15,852 nucleotides of DNA from an uncultured Clostridium sp. (lineage in GTDB: Bacteria; Bacillota; Clostridia; Clostridiales; Clostridiaceae): NCBI RefSeq assembly GCF_937920395.1, contig NZ_CALEVF010000325.1:1-15852 (forward strand). The letters are read 5' to 3'. Every line of letters starts with the position of its first letter. Position 1 is the first letter of the stretch. Made by a program: the position numbers and the translations under genes. Shown one piece after another: positions 1-7,848 of this stretch. The notes beneath the pieces were generated by a model that was not told the origin of the DNA, did no database searches, and worked only from the letters and a program-made list of their open reading frames with translations.

Positions 1-29
1 TCTTTCCCTACACGACGCTCTTCCGATCT
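1..29 (+). other. Illumina sequencing adapter (artefact)
   Basis: The first 29 bases (beginning TCTTTCCCTACACGACGC and ending TTCCGATCT) match the 3' part of the TruSeq read-1 adapter. The orientation is that of an adapter ligated just before genomic insert, which starts at base 30. They are not biological and mark the window start as a contig end with untrimmed reads. The dehydratase reading frame continues cleanly down to base 30, consistent with the insert boundary there. Confidence 0.97.
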
Positions 30-536
30 TGCCATAACATTTCCGTATCTAGTACCACATATTAATGTTTTGTCTGGTGATACTGTTTTAGACTTAGCTA
101 CGAATACTTTCTCCATCATAGCTTTTGAAATTCCCATAGCATTTATTGGATATGCTGCCTTGTCGGTTGATAGGCATATTACTTTTTTAACTCCATACTC
201 AATTGCAGCTGTAAGTACATTATCTGTACCTAATACATTAGTTTTAACTGCTTCAAGAGGGAAAAATTCACAAGATGGAACTTGTTTTAATGCAGCTGCG
301 TGAAATATGTAATCTACGCCATGCATAGCATTTTTTACTGAAGATATATCACGTACATCCCCAATGTAAAATTTGATTTTATCGTTTTTATATAATTTTC
401 TCATATCATCCTGTTTCTTTTCATCTCTTGAGAATACACGAATCTCTGCTATATCTGTATCTAAAAATCTTTTAAGTACAGCGTTTCCAAAAGAACCTGT
501 TCCTCCTGTAATCATTAATGTTTTACCTTTAAACAT
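30..536 (-). CDS. capE: UDP-GlcNAc 4,6-dehydratase/5-epimerase, CapE/FnlA/WbjB type (3' end missing)
   Basis: This is the first 169 codons of an extended SDR enzyme. The family converts UDP-GlcNAc to a 4-keto-6-deoxy-L-sugar nucleotide, the first step to UDP-N-acetyl-L-fucosamine; it acts in the cytosol. Visible features are the NAD(P)-binding ITGGTGSFGNAV at residues 9-20, FSRDEKKQDDMR at 35-46, GDVRD at 59-63, AALKQVPSCEFFP at 81-93 and LSTDKAAYPINAMGISK at 122-138. The usual YxxxK is M134xxxK138, the Met variant known for CapE-like enzymes, so it is not a defect. The full enzyme is about 340 residues; the rest lies beyond the contig end. The ATG at 536 has a good GGAGGAG site 6 bases upstream, but the frame is also open upstream through the whole glycosyltransferase, with no stop between them. 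capF/capG homologues would be expected next. Confidence 0.9.
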
Positions 537-1772
537 ATGTATCTCCTCCGATATTAAATTATTTCCAAAATATTTTTCAATTCTATTTAGTAAATCCTGT
601 TTGTTAAAATTGTTATCATAATATGCTCTTGCGTTTACCCCGAGTTTTCGCAATGACTCTGCTGATTCACTAGATAATTTCATTATCATATCTGCAAGTA
701 CCGAATCGTCACCTGCCGGGACGCAAAGACCAGAATTTGACTCTTTAATTATTTTATCCGTTTCGCCATTAGCTGATGCAATAATAGGCAAGCCACAAGC
801 CATGTATGATTGGAGCTTTGCAGGGATTGTCATTGAAAATAATGGTCCACCTGTTAAACACAGGAATGCCGCATCGCTTGCTGCCATAAAATCTGGTATC
901 CTAGTCGCCTTTTGTTTATCAATAAAGTTAAACATAGTTCCTAAGTTACCCTCATTTACAAGTTGAATTAATGATGATTTATATCTGCCATCACCAATAA
1001 TATTAAAACGAATTTTTCTTTCATAGCCACTTTCTTTAATTATTTTTGCCGCTTTTGGCAATATATCTAAGCCCTGCGCATTACCGATATTGCCAGCAAA
1101 AGTTATATTAAAAGCATCATCATCTGGAATTTCTTCAATGTCTGTTTTTTCTATGTATCTATAAAAATCCTCCGCATACTGTGGCCAATATTCTATTCTA
1201 TCTATTGGTACACCGCGATTTTGGATTGATTTTACAAAGCTATTTGATGTCGTAAAAATCCGTGTACAACCAGCATATATATAGTCAACCATCTTACCTA
1301 TAGCACTAGTAATCCTTTTGTCAGTTATTCCTGTAATTATTTCCACATTTTCAGGCCAAAGATCCTGAACATACAAGTAACATGGTATCTTTCGCTTTTT
1401 AGCATACCATACACCTGGCAAAGCTTGAGTCATTGGTGATACTTCAAATATAAATACAAAGTCAGCTCTAATTTTTGTGAACAATTTCCAAAAAAAACCT
1501 GATACAACAAAGGACAAATAGTTTAAACAAAGCATTATAGAATTCTTTCCTCTAGGTACTAGTGGGAGTCTTATTATATCTATACCATTATAGACTTCTT
1601 TAGTCTTCTTAAACAGTCCATACCCTTTGTAATACTCACCTTGGGGATAATTAGGTATTCCAGTTATAACAGTTACTTTATATCCTCGTTTCACCCATTC
1701 GCTGCAAATATCATTTATACGAAACTGTTCAGGATAAAAATATTGGGTTATAACTAAAATATGTTTTTTCAA
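537..1772 (-). CDS. GT4 glycosyltransferase, WbuB-like, in frame with capE
   Basis: The 412-codon region begins KKHILVITQYFYPEQFRIND and contains VYNGIDIIRLP, LYVQDLWPENVEI (about residues 128-140), FAGNIGNAQGLDILP and IPAKLQSYMACGLPIIASA. These are hallmarks of the WbuB-like branch of GT-B family 4. Such enzymes add sugars, often N-acetyl-fucosamine, to an undecaprenyl-linked acceptor at the inner face of the membrane; the exact donor here is inferred from the neighbouring dehydratase. The start is TTG at 1772, 8 bases after GAGGGGGG; an ATG five bases upstream reads into TGA after two codons. The family fold ends near ...LLNRIEKYF; a further ten residues (GNNLISEEIH) run directly into the Met of the dehydratase, so the entry ends at that Met, not at a stop. 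Possible reasons are a true fusion, loss of a stop, or an indel: a one-base shift would expose TAA just before the dehydratase ribosome binding site. Confidence 0.88.
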
Positions 1773-1792
1773 TTCATTAACCCCCCTCTTAG

Positions 1793-2644
1793 TTATTTTT
1801 CTGTTGCCACAATTGATTGTTTCAGATCCCTAATTCTATAATTTTCTTTATAATCAGACATACTCTTCTCATAAACCAAATTGCCAAAGACCTTATTAAG
1901 TAATGCAACCTTTAAACCCATAAGACGTATTAGTGGATTAAATACACTAGTTAGTCTAATTTGCTTACCATGGGTCTTTGCAATAAGTTTCACCATTTCT
2001 GAAGTCTTAACATATTCGCTATTTTGAGGATAGAATGTTCCTCGCTCATCATTTTCAATCATGAGTCTAATAAATTCACATAAATTATCTATGTGAAGCA
2101 TACTTCGCTGATTATTAATAGCTGGAAATACCGGAAGTCTTTGAGCGAGCTTCGCGAGTTTTGGGTAATTACCTTTAGATCCTTTCCCATAAATCATAGG
2201 CGGTCTAAGAATAACAATTTTAAAATCATCACTTTCTAAAAGTTTTAAATTCACCTCTGCTTGAAGCTTGCTGTTTCCATAAAAATTGCTGGGATTTGGA
2301 ACAGTGTTTTTATCTATTACTTTTCCACCATTTACACTGCTGCTATCACCATAAACTATTATGCTGCTCATAAAAATAAACTGCTTTACACCAGCCATTT
2401 TTGCTTTTTTAGCAGTCTCTATGGGAAGATCACGATTGACTTTATAATATAATGATTCCATGGATGGATCTGTTGATACGTGTGCTATCCCAGCAACGTG
2501 AAAAATTACATCATACTTTGAAAAATCTTCTTCTTTCCATGAATTGTCTTTCATGTCCACTGTATCTATAGAATAACTTTCTAGCCATTTCTCAAGAGAT
2601 GTACCTATATAGCTATTAGCTCCTGTTATAAGTATTTTTTTCAT
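1793..2644 (-). CDS. SDR-family sugar-nucleotide epimerase/4-reductase
   Basis: A 283-residue extended short-chain dehydrogenase. It has the Rossmann motif ILITGANSYIG (residues 4-14), FHVAGIAH at 48-55, the Ser of FMSSIIVYG at 91-99 and the catalytic pair Y122xxxK126 (FYGNSK). RPPMIYGKGSKGNYPKL and NQRSMLHIDNL follow and define the sugar-nucleotide site. Relatives in polysaccharide clusters are 4-epimerases of UDP-N-acetylhexosamines or 4-keto reductases making UDP-QuiNAc/FucNAc-type sugars (WbpV-like). The reaction here is not settled by sequence alone. Its place directly after the initiating transferase suggests that it makes or adjusts the first, lipid-linked sugar. The ATG at 2644 follows AAGGAG by 11 bases. 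The gene ends 20 bases before the TTG of the glycosyltransferase, so they are one operon. Confidence 0.85.
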   Translation of the reverse strand: MKKILITGANSYIGTSLEKWLESYSIDTVDMKDNSWKEEDFSKYDVIFHVAGIAHVSTDPSMESLYYKVNRDLPIETAKKAKMAGVKQFIFMSSIIVYGDSSSVNGGKVIDKNTVPNPSNFYGNSKLQAEVNLKLLESDDFKIVILRPPMIYGKGSKGNYPKLAKLAQRLPVFPAINNQRSMLHIDNLCEFIRLMIENDERGTFYPQNSEYVKTSEMVKLIAKTHGKQIRLTSVFNPLIRLMGLKVALLNKVFGNLVYEKSMSDYKENYRIRDLKQSIVATEK

Positions 2645-2695
2645 CTTAATATCATCTCCTTCTTAACAGATACGTTTTATACCACCTAATAAAAT

Positions 2696-3319
2696 TTATA
2701 AAGTAGAATCTTTAGACCTATTCGCTTCGGGTTTATTATCATGTAACTTTTCGAACCCATCATCGCGTATTCCCTCTGCTTTTATAACTTTAGATACCGT
2801 TCTAAATAATATTTTTATATCAAGTGACAATGATTTGTTTTCTAAATAATATACGTCATGTACGGTTTTATTATAATCATCGTTATCATCTCGTCCATTA
2901 ATTTGAGCCCATCCAGTAACTCCTGGCAGTAATACATGAACGCTTGCTTTTGTTCTCATTGCCTTAAGTTCATACTGATTGTATAAAGCTGGTCTTGGTC
3001 CCACAAAGGTCATATCTCCTTTAAGTATATTGATTAATTGTGGAAGTTCGTCTAAACTAGATTTTCTTAAGAATTTTCCAATTAGAGTTATATAATTTTT
3101 TGAATTATCAAGTTTATCAGTTGATACATCAGGTGTTCCAATTTTCATTGTCCTAAATTTATAGAATTTAAACAATTCATTATTTTTACCTATTCTCATC
3201 TGAGTGAAAAATACTGGCCCTTTTGAAGTTAACTTTATCATTATTCCTATAATCAAAAATAATGGTGATAGTAACATTAAAATAAATAAACTAAATGCAC
3301 TGTCCAAAAATCTTTTCAT
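2696..3319 (-). CDS. Initiating polyprenyl-phosphate sugar-phosphate transferase (bacterial sugar transferase family)
   Basis: At 207 residues this is the short, PglC-like form. A single hydrophobic N-terminal segment (about 8-30, LFILMLLSPLFLIIGIMI) with a central Ser-Pro forms the re-entrant membrane helix. KGPVFFTQMRIGK (33-45), FYKFRTM (52-58), the Asp90-Glu91 dyad in SSLDELPQL, and GDMTFVGPRPAL (101-112) follow; all are family hallmarks. The enzyme moves a sugar 1-phosphate from a UDP-sugar to undecaprenyl phosphate on the cytosolic membrane face, starting each polysaccharide repeat unit. It is the first gene of the minus-strand operon. The ATG at 3319 is preceded by a strong TAGGAGG five bases away. 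The exact sugar (GlcNAc, GalNAc or QuiNAc/diNAcBac type) cannot be read from the sequence; the next gene probably supplies it. Confidence 0.92.
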   Translation of the reverse strand: MKRFLDSAFSLFILMLLSPLFLIIGIMIKLTSKGPVFFTQMRIGKNNELFKFYKFRTMKIGTPDVSTDKLDNSKNYITLIGKFLRKSSLDELPQLINILKGDMTFVGPRPALYNQYELKAMRTKASVHVLLPGVTGWAQINGRDDNDDYNKTVHDVYYLENKSLSLDIKILFRTVSKVIKAEGIRDDGFEKLHDNKPEANRSKDSTL

Positions 3320-3352
3320 AATATCCTCCTAATTGTTTGCAATTTTTTTTTT

Positions 3353-3389
3353 AAAAAATAAGGCTAATATAAACGCTAAGTTTATTAGC
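3353..3389 (-). terminator. Leader hairpin with U-tract, possible attenuator of the polysaccharide operon
   Basis: On the minus strand GCTAATAAAC (3389-3380) can pair with GTTTATATTAGC (3374-3363) with a two-base bulge and a TTAGC loop. CTTA and then TTTTTT follow at 3358-3353. It sits 34 bases before the first gene and downstream of both candidate promoters, so it would end transcription before the operon unless overcome. An alternative stem, ACTAAGT (3404-3398) with ACTTAG (3381-3376), would use part of the terminator's 5' arm and loop. The stem is AT-rich and of moderate strength. Confidence 0.4.
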
Positions 3390-3453
3390 TTTGCAGCACT
3401 TAGTATTAGATTGACTAATTCTACTAAAGCATTTAAATAATATTATTAATCTT

Positions 3454-3483
3454 TTTATAATTACCTCTTTTGCGTGTAGTCAA
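3454..3483 (-). promoter_or_regulatory. Candidate sigma-A promoter for the polysaccharide operon (proximal)
   Basis: On the minus strand TTGACT (3483-3478), 18 bases, then TATAAA (3459-3454). The start of transcription would be near 3447, giving a leader of about 128 bases that includes the hairpin at 3389-3353. Confidence 0.45.
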
Positions 3484-3546
3484 CAAACATAATGCTTGTA
3501 CCTAATTGCTTTGTTAAAATAAAAAGTTTGTTTAAATTATATAACC

Positions 3547-3575
3547 ATTATATCAAATTACAACATATAATGTAA
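3547..3575 (-). promoter_or_regulatory. Candidate sigma-A promoter for the polysaccharide operon (distal)
   Basis: On the minus strand TTACAT (3575-3570), 17 bases, then a perfect TATAAT (3552-3547). The leader would be about 220 bases. It may act instead of, or with, the proximal site. Confidence 0.45.
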
Positions 3576-3809
3576 TAATTTTAGTTAATTTTGTACACTT
3601 GAGTACAGAACCTTTTATTTTTCATTCTAATCTGTTCTTAAAATCCAGTATTAAATATAACTCAATTTCACATAAGGAGTCAAGTAAAATCAATTGTAAT
3701 TTGTTTAATATAACGGTATGTTAAGCAATCCACGCTAAAAAAGAACAGAAGTTGTAAATTATTGATTTTTATCTACTATATTAAATTTATTAATAGTCCA
3801 TAATAAACT

Positions 3810-3855
3810 TTAACATCTAGTTAACATGAACTTAACTTACGTCAAGTAATATAAT
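3810..3855 (+). promoter_or_regulatory. Pho-box-like repeats and -10 box upstream of the chemoreceptor
   Basis: Three direct repeats, TTAACA (3810-3815), TTAACA (3821-3826) and TTAACT (3832-3837), are separated by exactly five bases, so they recur on the same DNA face every 11 bp. A TATAAT follows at 3850-3855, and no good -35 element is present; the repeats cover about -52 to -25 of the inferred start. This is the layout of PhoP (PhoB-family) activator sites known from Bacillus, TT(A/T/C)ACA with about 5-bp spacers. That a PhoP-type regulator binds here is inference; none is encoded in the window. Confidence 0.6.
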
Positions 3856-3896
3856 ATTTACAATATATCCAATGTTATCTAAAGGAGTTGTATCCA

Positions 3897-5942
3897 ATGA
3901 TTGTAAATTTTAAAAATATTTCCATTCCTATAAAAGTTATTTTGATAGTAGCTGGGACATTAGCTTTTTTTATGGCTATAGAAAATGTTATTATATATAG
4001 AGTTACTTATAATAAAATGGTAAGCACTAATAAACAGAACATGAAGTTAGTGTCTAACGAGGTATATGAAAATTTCAAAAATTTAATAAAATTACAAACA
4101 AGTGATGTTGAAAAAAATGCATTAAATGAGGACATTATTGGACTTGTAAAACATAAAAATGTTACAAAACGTGATGAGTTTAAGATCAAATATAAAGGTG
4201 AAATTGAAGATATGACAAATAAGTTAAAGACATATGCTAAAAGTAATAAGACTGATGAACATGAGTTCATTGCAGATAAAGATGGAGTGATTATAGCCGA
4301 TAGTGATGAGGAATATTTAAATAGTGATTTAAGTCAAAATGATTACGCTAAAAAAGCTTTGAGTGGTTCGTCTTTCGTAAGTTCAGTATATACATCTGTT
4401 GTAAATTTCAAACCAGTAGTTACATTTGTACAACCAATTAAGGATGAAAATAATAATGTGATAGGAATAGCTGGGAAAAGCGTATACATAGACTATTTTT
4501 CTCAGAGATTTGATAAATTTAAATTCTTAGACGATGGATTTTTATTCGTAGTAGATAGTAATCAAAATATAATATATCATCCAGATAAACATCTTATTAA
4601 TAAAAAACTAGACATTTCTGAACTAATTAGTATTACAAAAGATAAAAAAAGTTTTCAAAAGAGTGATATGAAAGAGTTTACATATAGGACTGGTAAAGAT
4701 AAATTTAATGCATTTTATATTAGTGTACCAGAACTTAAAAGTTTAGTGGTGCTTACAGTAAATGAGAATAATATAAAAAGTTCTTCAAATACAATAGGAA
4801 AACTTATAGTGTTAATGACTTTTATAATGCTTATAGTAATGGTTCCAATATGCTATATATGTATAAGAAGAATTCTAAGACCAATGAATAAACTTGTGAA
4901 AAACACAGTAGAAATTTCAAATGGCAATCTTTCAGTTGTGAACGTAATAGAAAGTAATGATGAAATTGGTAAATTAGCAATGAGTTTTAATACTATGACT
5001 GAAAATATTAAATCGTTAGTTTATGACATAGCTAAGGTGACAGAGGAGCTTTTGCATATTAACAAAGTTACTGGTACAACGCAGCATAATATAGTAAATG
5101 GCATGGAGATAATCACAGAAAACACCCAAGTGGTTTCTAATGATACTGATAAGTTAAATAATGTAATAGATGTATGTGTTAGGTCTTTTGAGTCAATAAC
5201 AAAAAAAGTCCGAATCATTAAAAAACAATCTACCGATATGTTCTTAAAGGCTGAAAATATTAAGGAGATTAATAATACAAATATAAGTTCAGTAACTAGT
5301 TTAAAATATATAAATAAAGAAAGTACAAATAAGTTAAATGGGGTAAATGATTCTTTCAAGGAGTTATATACAGATTTTATGGGAATTAACAATATAGTAG
5401 ATGTTGTTAATAACATATCTAAAAGGACTCATATATTGTCTCTAAACGCATCAATTGAAGCTGCAACAGCTGGAAAATATGGTGCTGGATTTAGTGTGGT
5501 TGCTAAAGAAATTAGAAGCTTATCAGAGGGTATTGGTGAGCAAATGAGTAAAATACAAGATATAGTTAGTAGTGTACATAATAATATGGTAAGGACTGAA
5601 AATAGCATAGGCGAAGTTAATAGGGTTTTTAATGAGCAGGATAGTGCTATAAATGATACTATTGTGAGTTATAAAAAGGCATTAAGTTCAACTGACGATA
5701 TTGCAGGGTCTATTTGCAATATTCATCTTAGTATCGATGAATTAAACAATGAAAATAGAAGTGTCATAAACAACCTTAAAGAGGTAAATGTTATTTGCAC
5801 AGAGTTTACAAATTCTGTGGGTCAAATAAGTTCTGTAATTGAAAATCAATATGGTGAAACTAAGAATATGGATGGGTTAGTACAACAATTAGAAGATTCA
5901 ACTAATGAACTTAGGGAAAAAATGAATAGATTTAATTTGTAA
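3897..5942 (+). CDS. Methyl-accepting chemotaxis protein with dCache sensor
   Basis: The 681-residue chemoreceptor has TM1 at about 13-35, an extracellular dCache-type sensor at about 36-295 (including FVQPIKDENNNVIGIAGKSV and FLFVVDSNQNIIYHP), TM2 at 302-324, a HAMP domain at 325-377 and a cytoplasmic coiled-coil signalling domain from about 380 to the end. Such proteins bind small ligands outside the cell and control the CheA kinase through CheW. The hairpin tip, residues 508-540, reads SKRTHILSLNASIEAATAGK. The highly conserved Arg after EAA is Thr524 and the usual QTNLLALNA is changed, so coupling to CheA may be weaker or different. The ATG at 3897 is chosen because AGGAG lies 10 bases upstream; the in-frame TTG at 3888 abuts that site. 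No chemotaxis gene is nearby. Regulation may follow the repeats at 3810-3837. Confidence 0.9.
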   Translation: MIVNFKNISIPIKVILIVAGTLAFFMAIENVIIYRVTYNKMVSTNKQNMKLVSNEVYENFKNLIKLQTSDVEKNALNEDIIGLVKHKNVTKRDEFKIKYKGEIEDMTNKLKTYAKSNKTDEHEFIADKDGVIIADSDEEYLNSDLSQNDYAKKALSGSSFVSSVYTSVVNFKPVVTFVQPIKDENNNVIGIAGKSVYIDYFSQRFDKFKFLDDGFLFVVDSNQNIIYHPDKHLINKKLDISELISITKDKKSFQKSDMKEFTYRTGKDKFNAFYISVPELKSLVVLTVNENNIKSSSNTIGKLIVLMTFIMLIVMVPICYICIRRILRPMNKLVKNTVEISNGNLSVVNVIESNDEIGKLAMSFNTMTENIKSLVYDIAKVTEELLHINKVTGTTQHNIVNGMEIITENTQVVSNDTDKLNNVIDVCVRSFESITKKVRIIKKQSTDMFLKAENIKEINNTNISSVTSLKYINKESTNKLNGVNDSFKELYTDFMGINNIVDVVNNISKRTHILSLNASIEAATAGKYGAGFSVVAKEIRSLSEGIGEQMSKIQDIVSSVHNNMVRTENSIGEVNRVFNEQDSAINDTIVSYKKALSSTDDIAGSICNIHLSIDELNNENRSVINNLKEVNVICTEFTNSVGQISSVIENQYGETKNMDGLVQQLEDSTNELREKMNRFNL

Positions 5943-6002
5943 AAATATAACAATATAAAGATAGAGTGGACGACTTTCAGGTTTAGGCAGAGGGTATAAA
6001 TG

Positions 6003-6037
6003 AAAAAGGAAACCAAAAAATATTTGGTTTCCTTTTT
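6003..6037. terminator. Bidirectional terminator between chemoreceptor and gltX
   Basis: A perfect 15-bp inverted repeat (6003-6017 with 6023-6037, core GGAAACCAAA / TTTGGTTTCC) with a five-base loop. It has A-runs on the left and T-runs on the right, so it works for the plus-strand chemoreceptor and for minus-strand gltX, which converge here. Confidence 0.92.
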
Positions 6038-6047
6038 TATTTACATG

Positions 6048-7703
6048 TTATTTAAAATCTTGGCTTAATCGTTCAATAACACGTTTTTCACCCATAGCTT
6101 GCATAACTTCATGTAGATCTTGAGTTTGTGTTCTATTAGTTAATGCCACTCTTACAATTGTTGCAACATCTGATAATTGACCTTTAAACAAATCTGGATT
6201 CTTTTTATAAGTTTTCGCATTTTTTGCATATCCAAGGTTTAAAGCAAGTTCTTTAAGGGTCGCAAACCAAGTATCATTATCATGAGAAAAATCATATACA
6301 CCTATATAACTTGAAAGTACACTTCTTACCTCGTCCATTGGTATATGATCAGGGAAATTGTATCCTTCAATAAGGCTATTCTTGTAAAGATCATCGAAAA
6401 AGTATACAATATGTTCTTTTACATCTAACCATTTCACAAAATCTTTTCTTGGTTTGTCATTAACTCTTTCTATATTAAATATTTTTTTAGCATATTCTTC
6501 ATTTGCTATTAATAATTCTGACATTTTAACATCATAATTTTTAGCCCAATTAAGATAAAGATCATATACAGTAGATGCATCCATAGTAGCTATAACATCT
6601 TTACTAATATCGTTAAGTTTTAAAATATCAAATAAGGCTCCACTTTTGCTCATATTTTCAAGGGTAATATTAAAGCTTGTGCAAGGGAGATTTTTATTAG
6701 CATCCCTCCACTCTTGAAAATCTGAATTAATTAAATTAACAAGATATTCAGTTACAGCTATAAAAGGATACCCCTCAGATCTATAAAATTCAACTGAGAT
6801 TTCTGGGTCTTTTCTCTTGCTAAGCTTACGTTTTGATGTTCCATCCATTTTCATAATTGTAGGTATATGAGCATATCGTGGGGCTGTAAAGCCTAACATT
6901 TCAAACAACTGTAAATGTATAGGAAGAGATGAAAGCCACTCCTCACCACGAATTACATGGGTTGTTCCCATCAGATGATCATCTATAGCATGAGCAAAAT
7001 GATATGTTGGAATTCCGTTTGTTTTAAGAATTACAATGTCTTGGTCATTTTCTGGCATACTTATGGTACCTTTAATTAAATCATTACAAACAACTCTTTT
7101 GCCAGATTCTTCGGGTGCTCTAAGTCTTATAACATAAGGCGTACCCTTTGCGAGCTCAGAAGTAATTTCATCCATTGTTGAATTCCGGTGAATAGCCCAT
7201 TTGCCATGATATCCTGTATTGATTTTTAGTTCTTGCTGAATTGTTCTCGTTTTATCTAAATCTTCTGTAGTGCAAAAGCAAGGGTAAGCGAGGCCTTTTG
7301 ATATTAGAGACTTTACAAAGGCATGATATATATTAATTCTGTCGCTTTGTTTATATGGTCCATAGGCACCTTTTTCGTTATTAGAATCTATAACACCTTC
7401 ATCAAAGTTAATACCAAAATCTCGAAGAGTGCTTGTGCTATCCTCAATTGCTCCAGCTACCTCTCTTTTTTTGTCAGTATCTTCTACTCTAAAATAAAAT
7501 ATACCTTCGCTTTGGTGTGCAAGCCTTTCAGATATAAGAGCAGCAAAGACACCTCCAAGATGTTGAAAGCCAGTAGGACTTGGTGCGTATCTTGTAACCA
7601 TAGCATTAGGTTTAAGATTTCTTTTAGGGTAAATATTTCTATAGTATTCTGGAGTTTCGGATACGTCAGGTAATAATAAATTAGCTAGTTTTAAATAATC
7701 CAT
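6048..7703 (-). CDS. gltX: Glutamyl-tRNA synthetase
   Basis: This class I aminoacyl-tRNA synthetase charges tRNA-Glu (and, where GatCAB exists, possibly tRNA-Gln) in the cytosol. The 551-residue protein shows the nucleotide-binding RYAPSPTGFQHLGG at 38-51 (HIGH-like H48-L-G-G), FRVEDTDKKRE at 71-81, the GluRS-type HAIDDHLMGTTHVIRGEEW at 238-256 and the KMSKS-like KLSKR at 293-297. The anticodon-binding domain follows. It is longer than the usual 470-490 residues, partly from about 35 residues ahead of the HIGH region. The start is put at ATG 7703, nine bases after AAAGG; the ATG at 7712 directly abuts that site with no spacer and is unlikely. It is a single-gene unit with its own promoter, T-box leader and terminator. 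Confidence 0.95.
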   Translation of the reverse strand: MDYLKLANLLLPDVSETPEYYRNIYPKRNLKPNAMVTRYAPSPTGFQHLGGVFAALISERLAHQSEGIFYFRVEDTDKKREVAGAIEDSTSTLRDFGINFDEGVIDSNNEKGAYGPYKQSDRINIYHAFVKSLISKGLAYPCFCTTEDLDKTRTIQQELKINTGYHGKWAIHRNSTMDEITSELAKGTPYVIRLRAPEESGKRVVCNDLIKGTISMPENDQDIVILKTNGIPTYHFAHAIDDHLMGTTHVIRGEEWLSSLPIHLQLFEMLGFTAPRYAHIPTIMKMDGTSKRKLSKRKDPEISVEFYRSEGYPFIAVTEYLVNLINSDFQEWRDANKNLPCTSFNITLENMSKSGALFDILKLNDISKDVIATMDASTVYDLYLNWAKNYDVKMSELLIANEEYAKKIFNIERVNDKPRKDFVKWLDVKEHIVYFFDDLYKNSLIEGYNFPDHIPMDEVRSVLSSYIGVYDFSHDNDTWFATLKELALNLGYAKNAKTYKKNPDLFKGQLSDVATIVRVALTNRTQTQDLHEVMQAMGEKRVIERLSQDFK

Positions 7704-7743
7704 ATTAATCATCCTTTCTTATGTAAGTAGTTTAATTTAAAAT

Positions 7744-7781
7744 AAAAAACCTCTCATCCTATAATATAATAGGACGAAAGG
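7744..7781 (-). terminator. T-box regulated terminator of the gltX leader
   Basis: On the minus strand CCTTTCGTCCTAT (7781-7769) pairs over 13 positions (two G-U) with ATAGGATGAGAGG (7762-7750) around a six-base loop, and TTTTTT follows at 7749-7744. Its 5' arm contains the bases the antiterminator needs, so the two structures exclude each other. Confidence 0.88.
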
Positions 7782-7842
7782 TAAACTTTCGCGATACCAC
7801 CTAAATTGAAATTATACATACTTATCTCTTCCATTACATTTA
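7744..7842 (-). promoter_or_regulatory. T-box leader of gltX with very short 5' region
   Basis: On the minus strand, AGGTGGTATCGCG (7802-7790) is the T-box core whose TGGT bulge pairs with the uncharged tRNA acceptor end. CGAAAG...CTTTCG and GTCCT then close the antiterminator, and the terminator hairpin overlaps it. When uncharged tRNA binds, the terminator is disrupted and gltX is read. Oddly, only about 40-50 bases separate the predicted transcription start (about 7842) from the T-box core, far too few for the usual Stem I, II and III. GGAAGAGATAAGTATG (7828-7813) resembles the 5' arm of Stem I and contains Glu codons GAA GAG, but no partner arm was found. Confidence 0.8.
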
Positions 7843-7848
7843 ACTTCA

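Larger units (their letters stand above)
3320..3896. other. Divergent intergenic region between polysaccharide operon and chemoreceptor
   Basis: This 577-base AT-rich stretch has no plausible gene on either strand. It holds, from left to right, the ribosome binding site and leader hairpin of the minus-strand operon, two candidate minus-strand promoters, an unremarkable AT-rich middle (about 3600-3800), and the repeat-bearing plus-strand promoter of the chemoreceptor. A small inverted repeat, TGTAC-N6-GTACA near 3592-3607, is the only other structure seen. Confidence 0.8.

Noticed and set aside
122..137. Loss of the SDR catalytic Tyr in the dehydratase (Met134 in place of Tyr)
   Set aside because: Met at this position is a known property of the CapE-type enzymes and not an inactivating change.
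70..621. Plus-strand frames over the dehydratase and glycosyltransferase
   Set aside because: They are antisense to conserved SDR and GT4 motifs that are continuous on the minus strand.
3541..3800. Possible small RNA or riboswitch in the long intergenic region
   Set aside because: Beyond promoters and a 5-bp inverted repeat no stable stem or known riboswitch core was seen.
5021..5416. 131-codon minus-strand frame inside the chemoreceptor
   Set aside because: It is antisense to the coiled-coil coding region; its hydrophobic bias is what the complement of such sequence gives.
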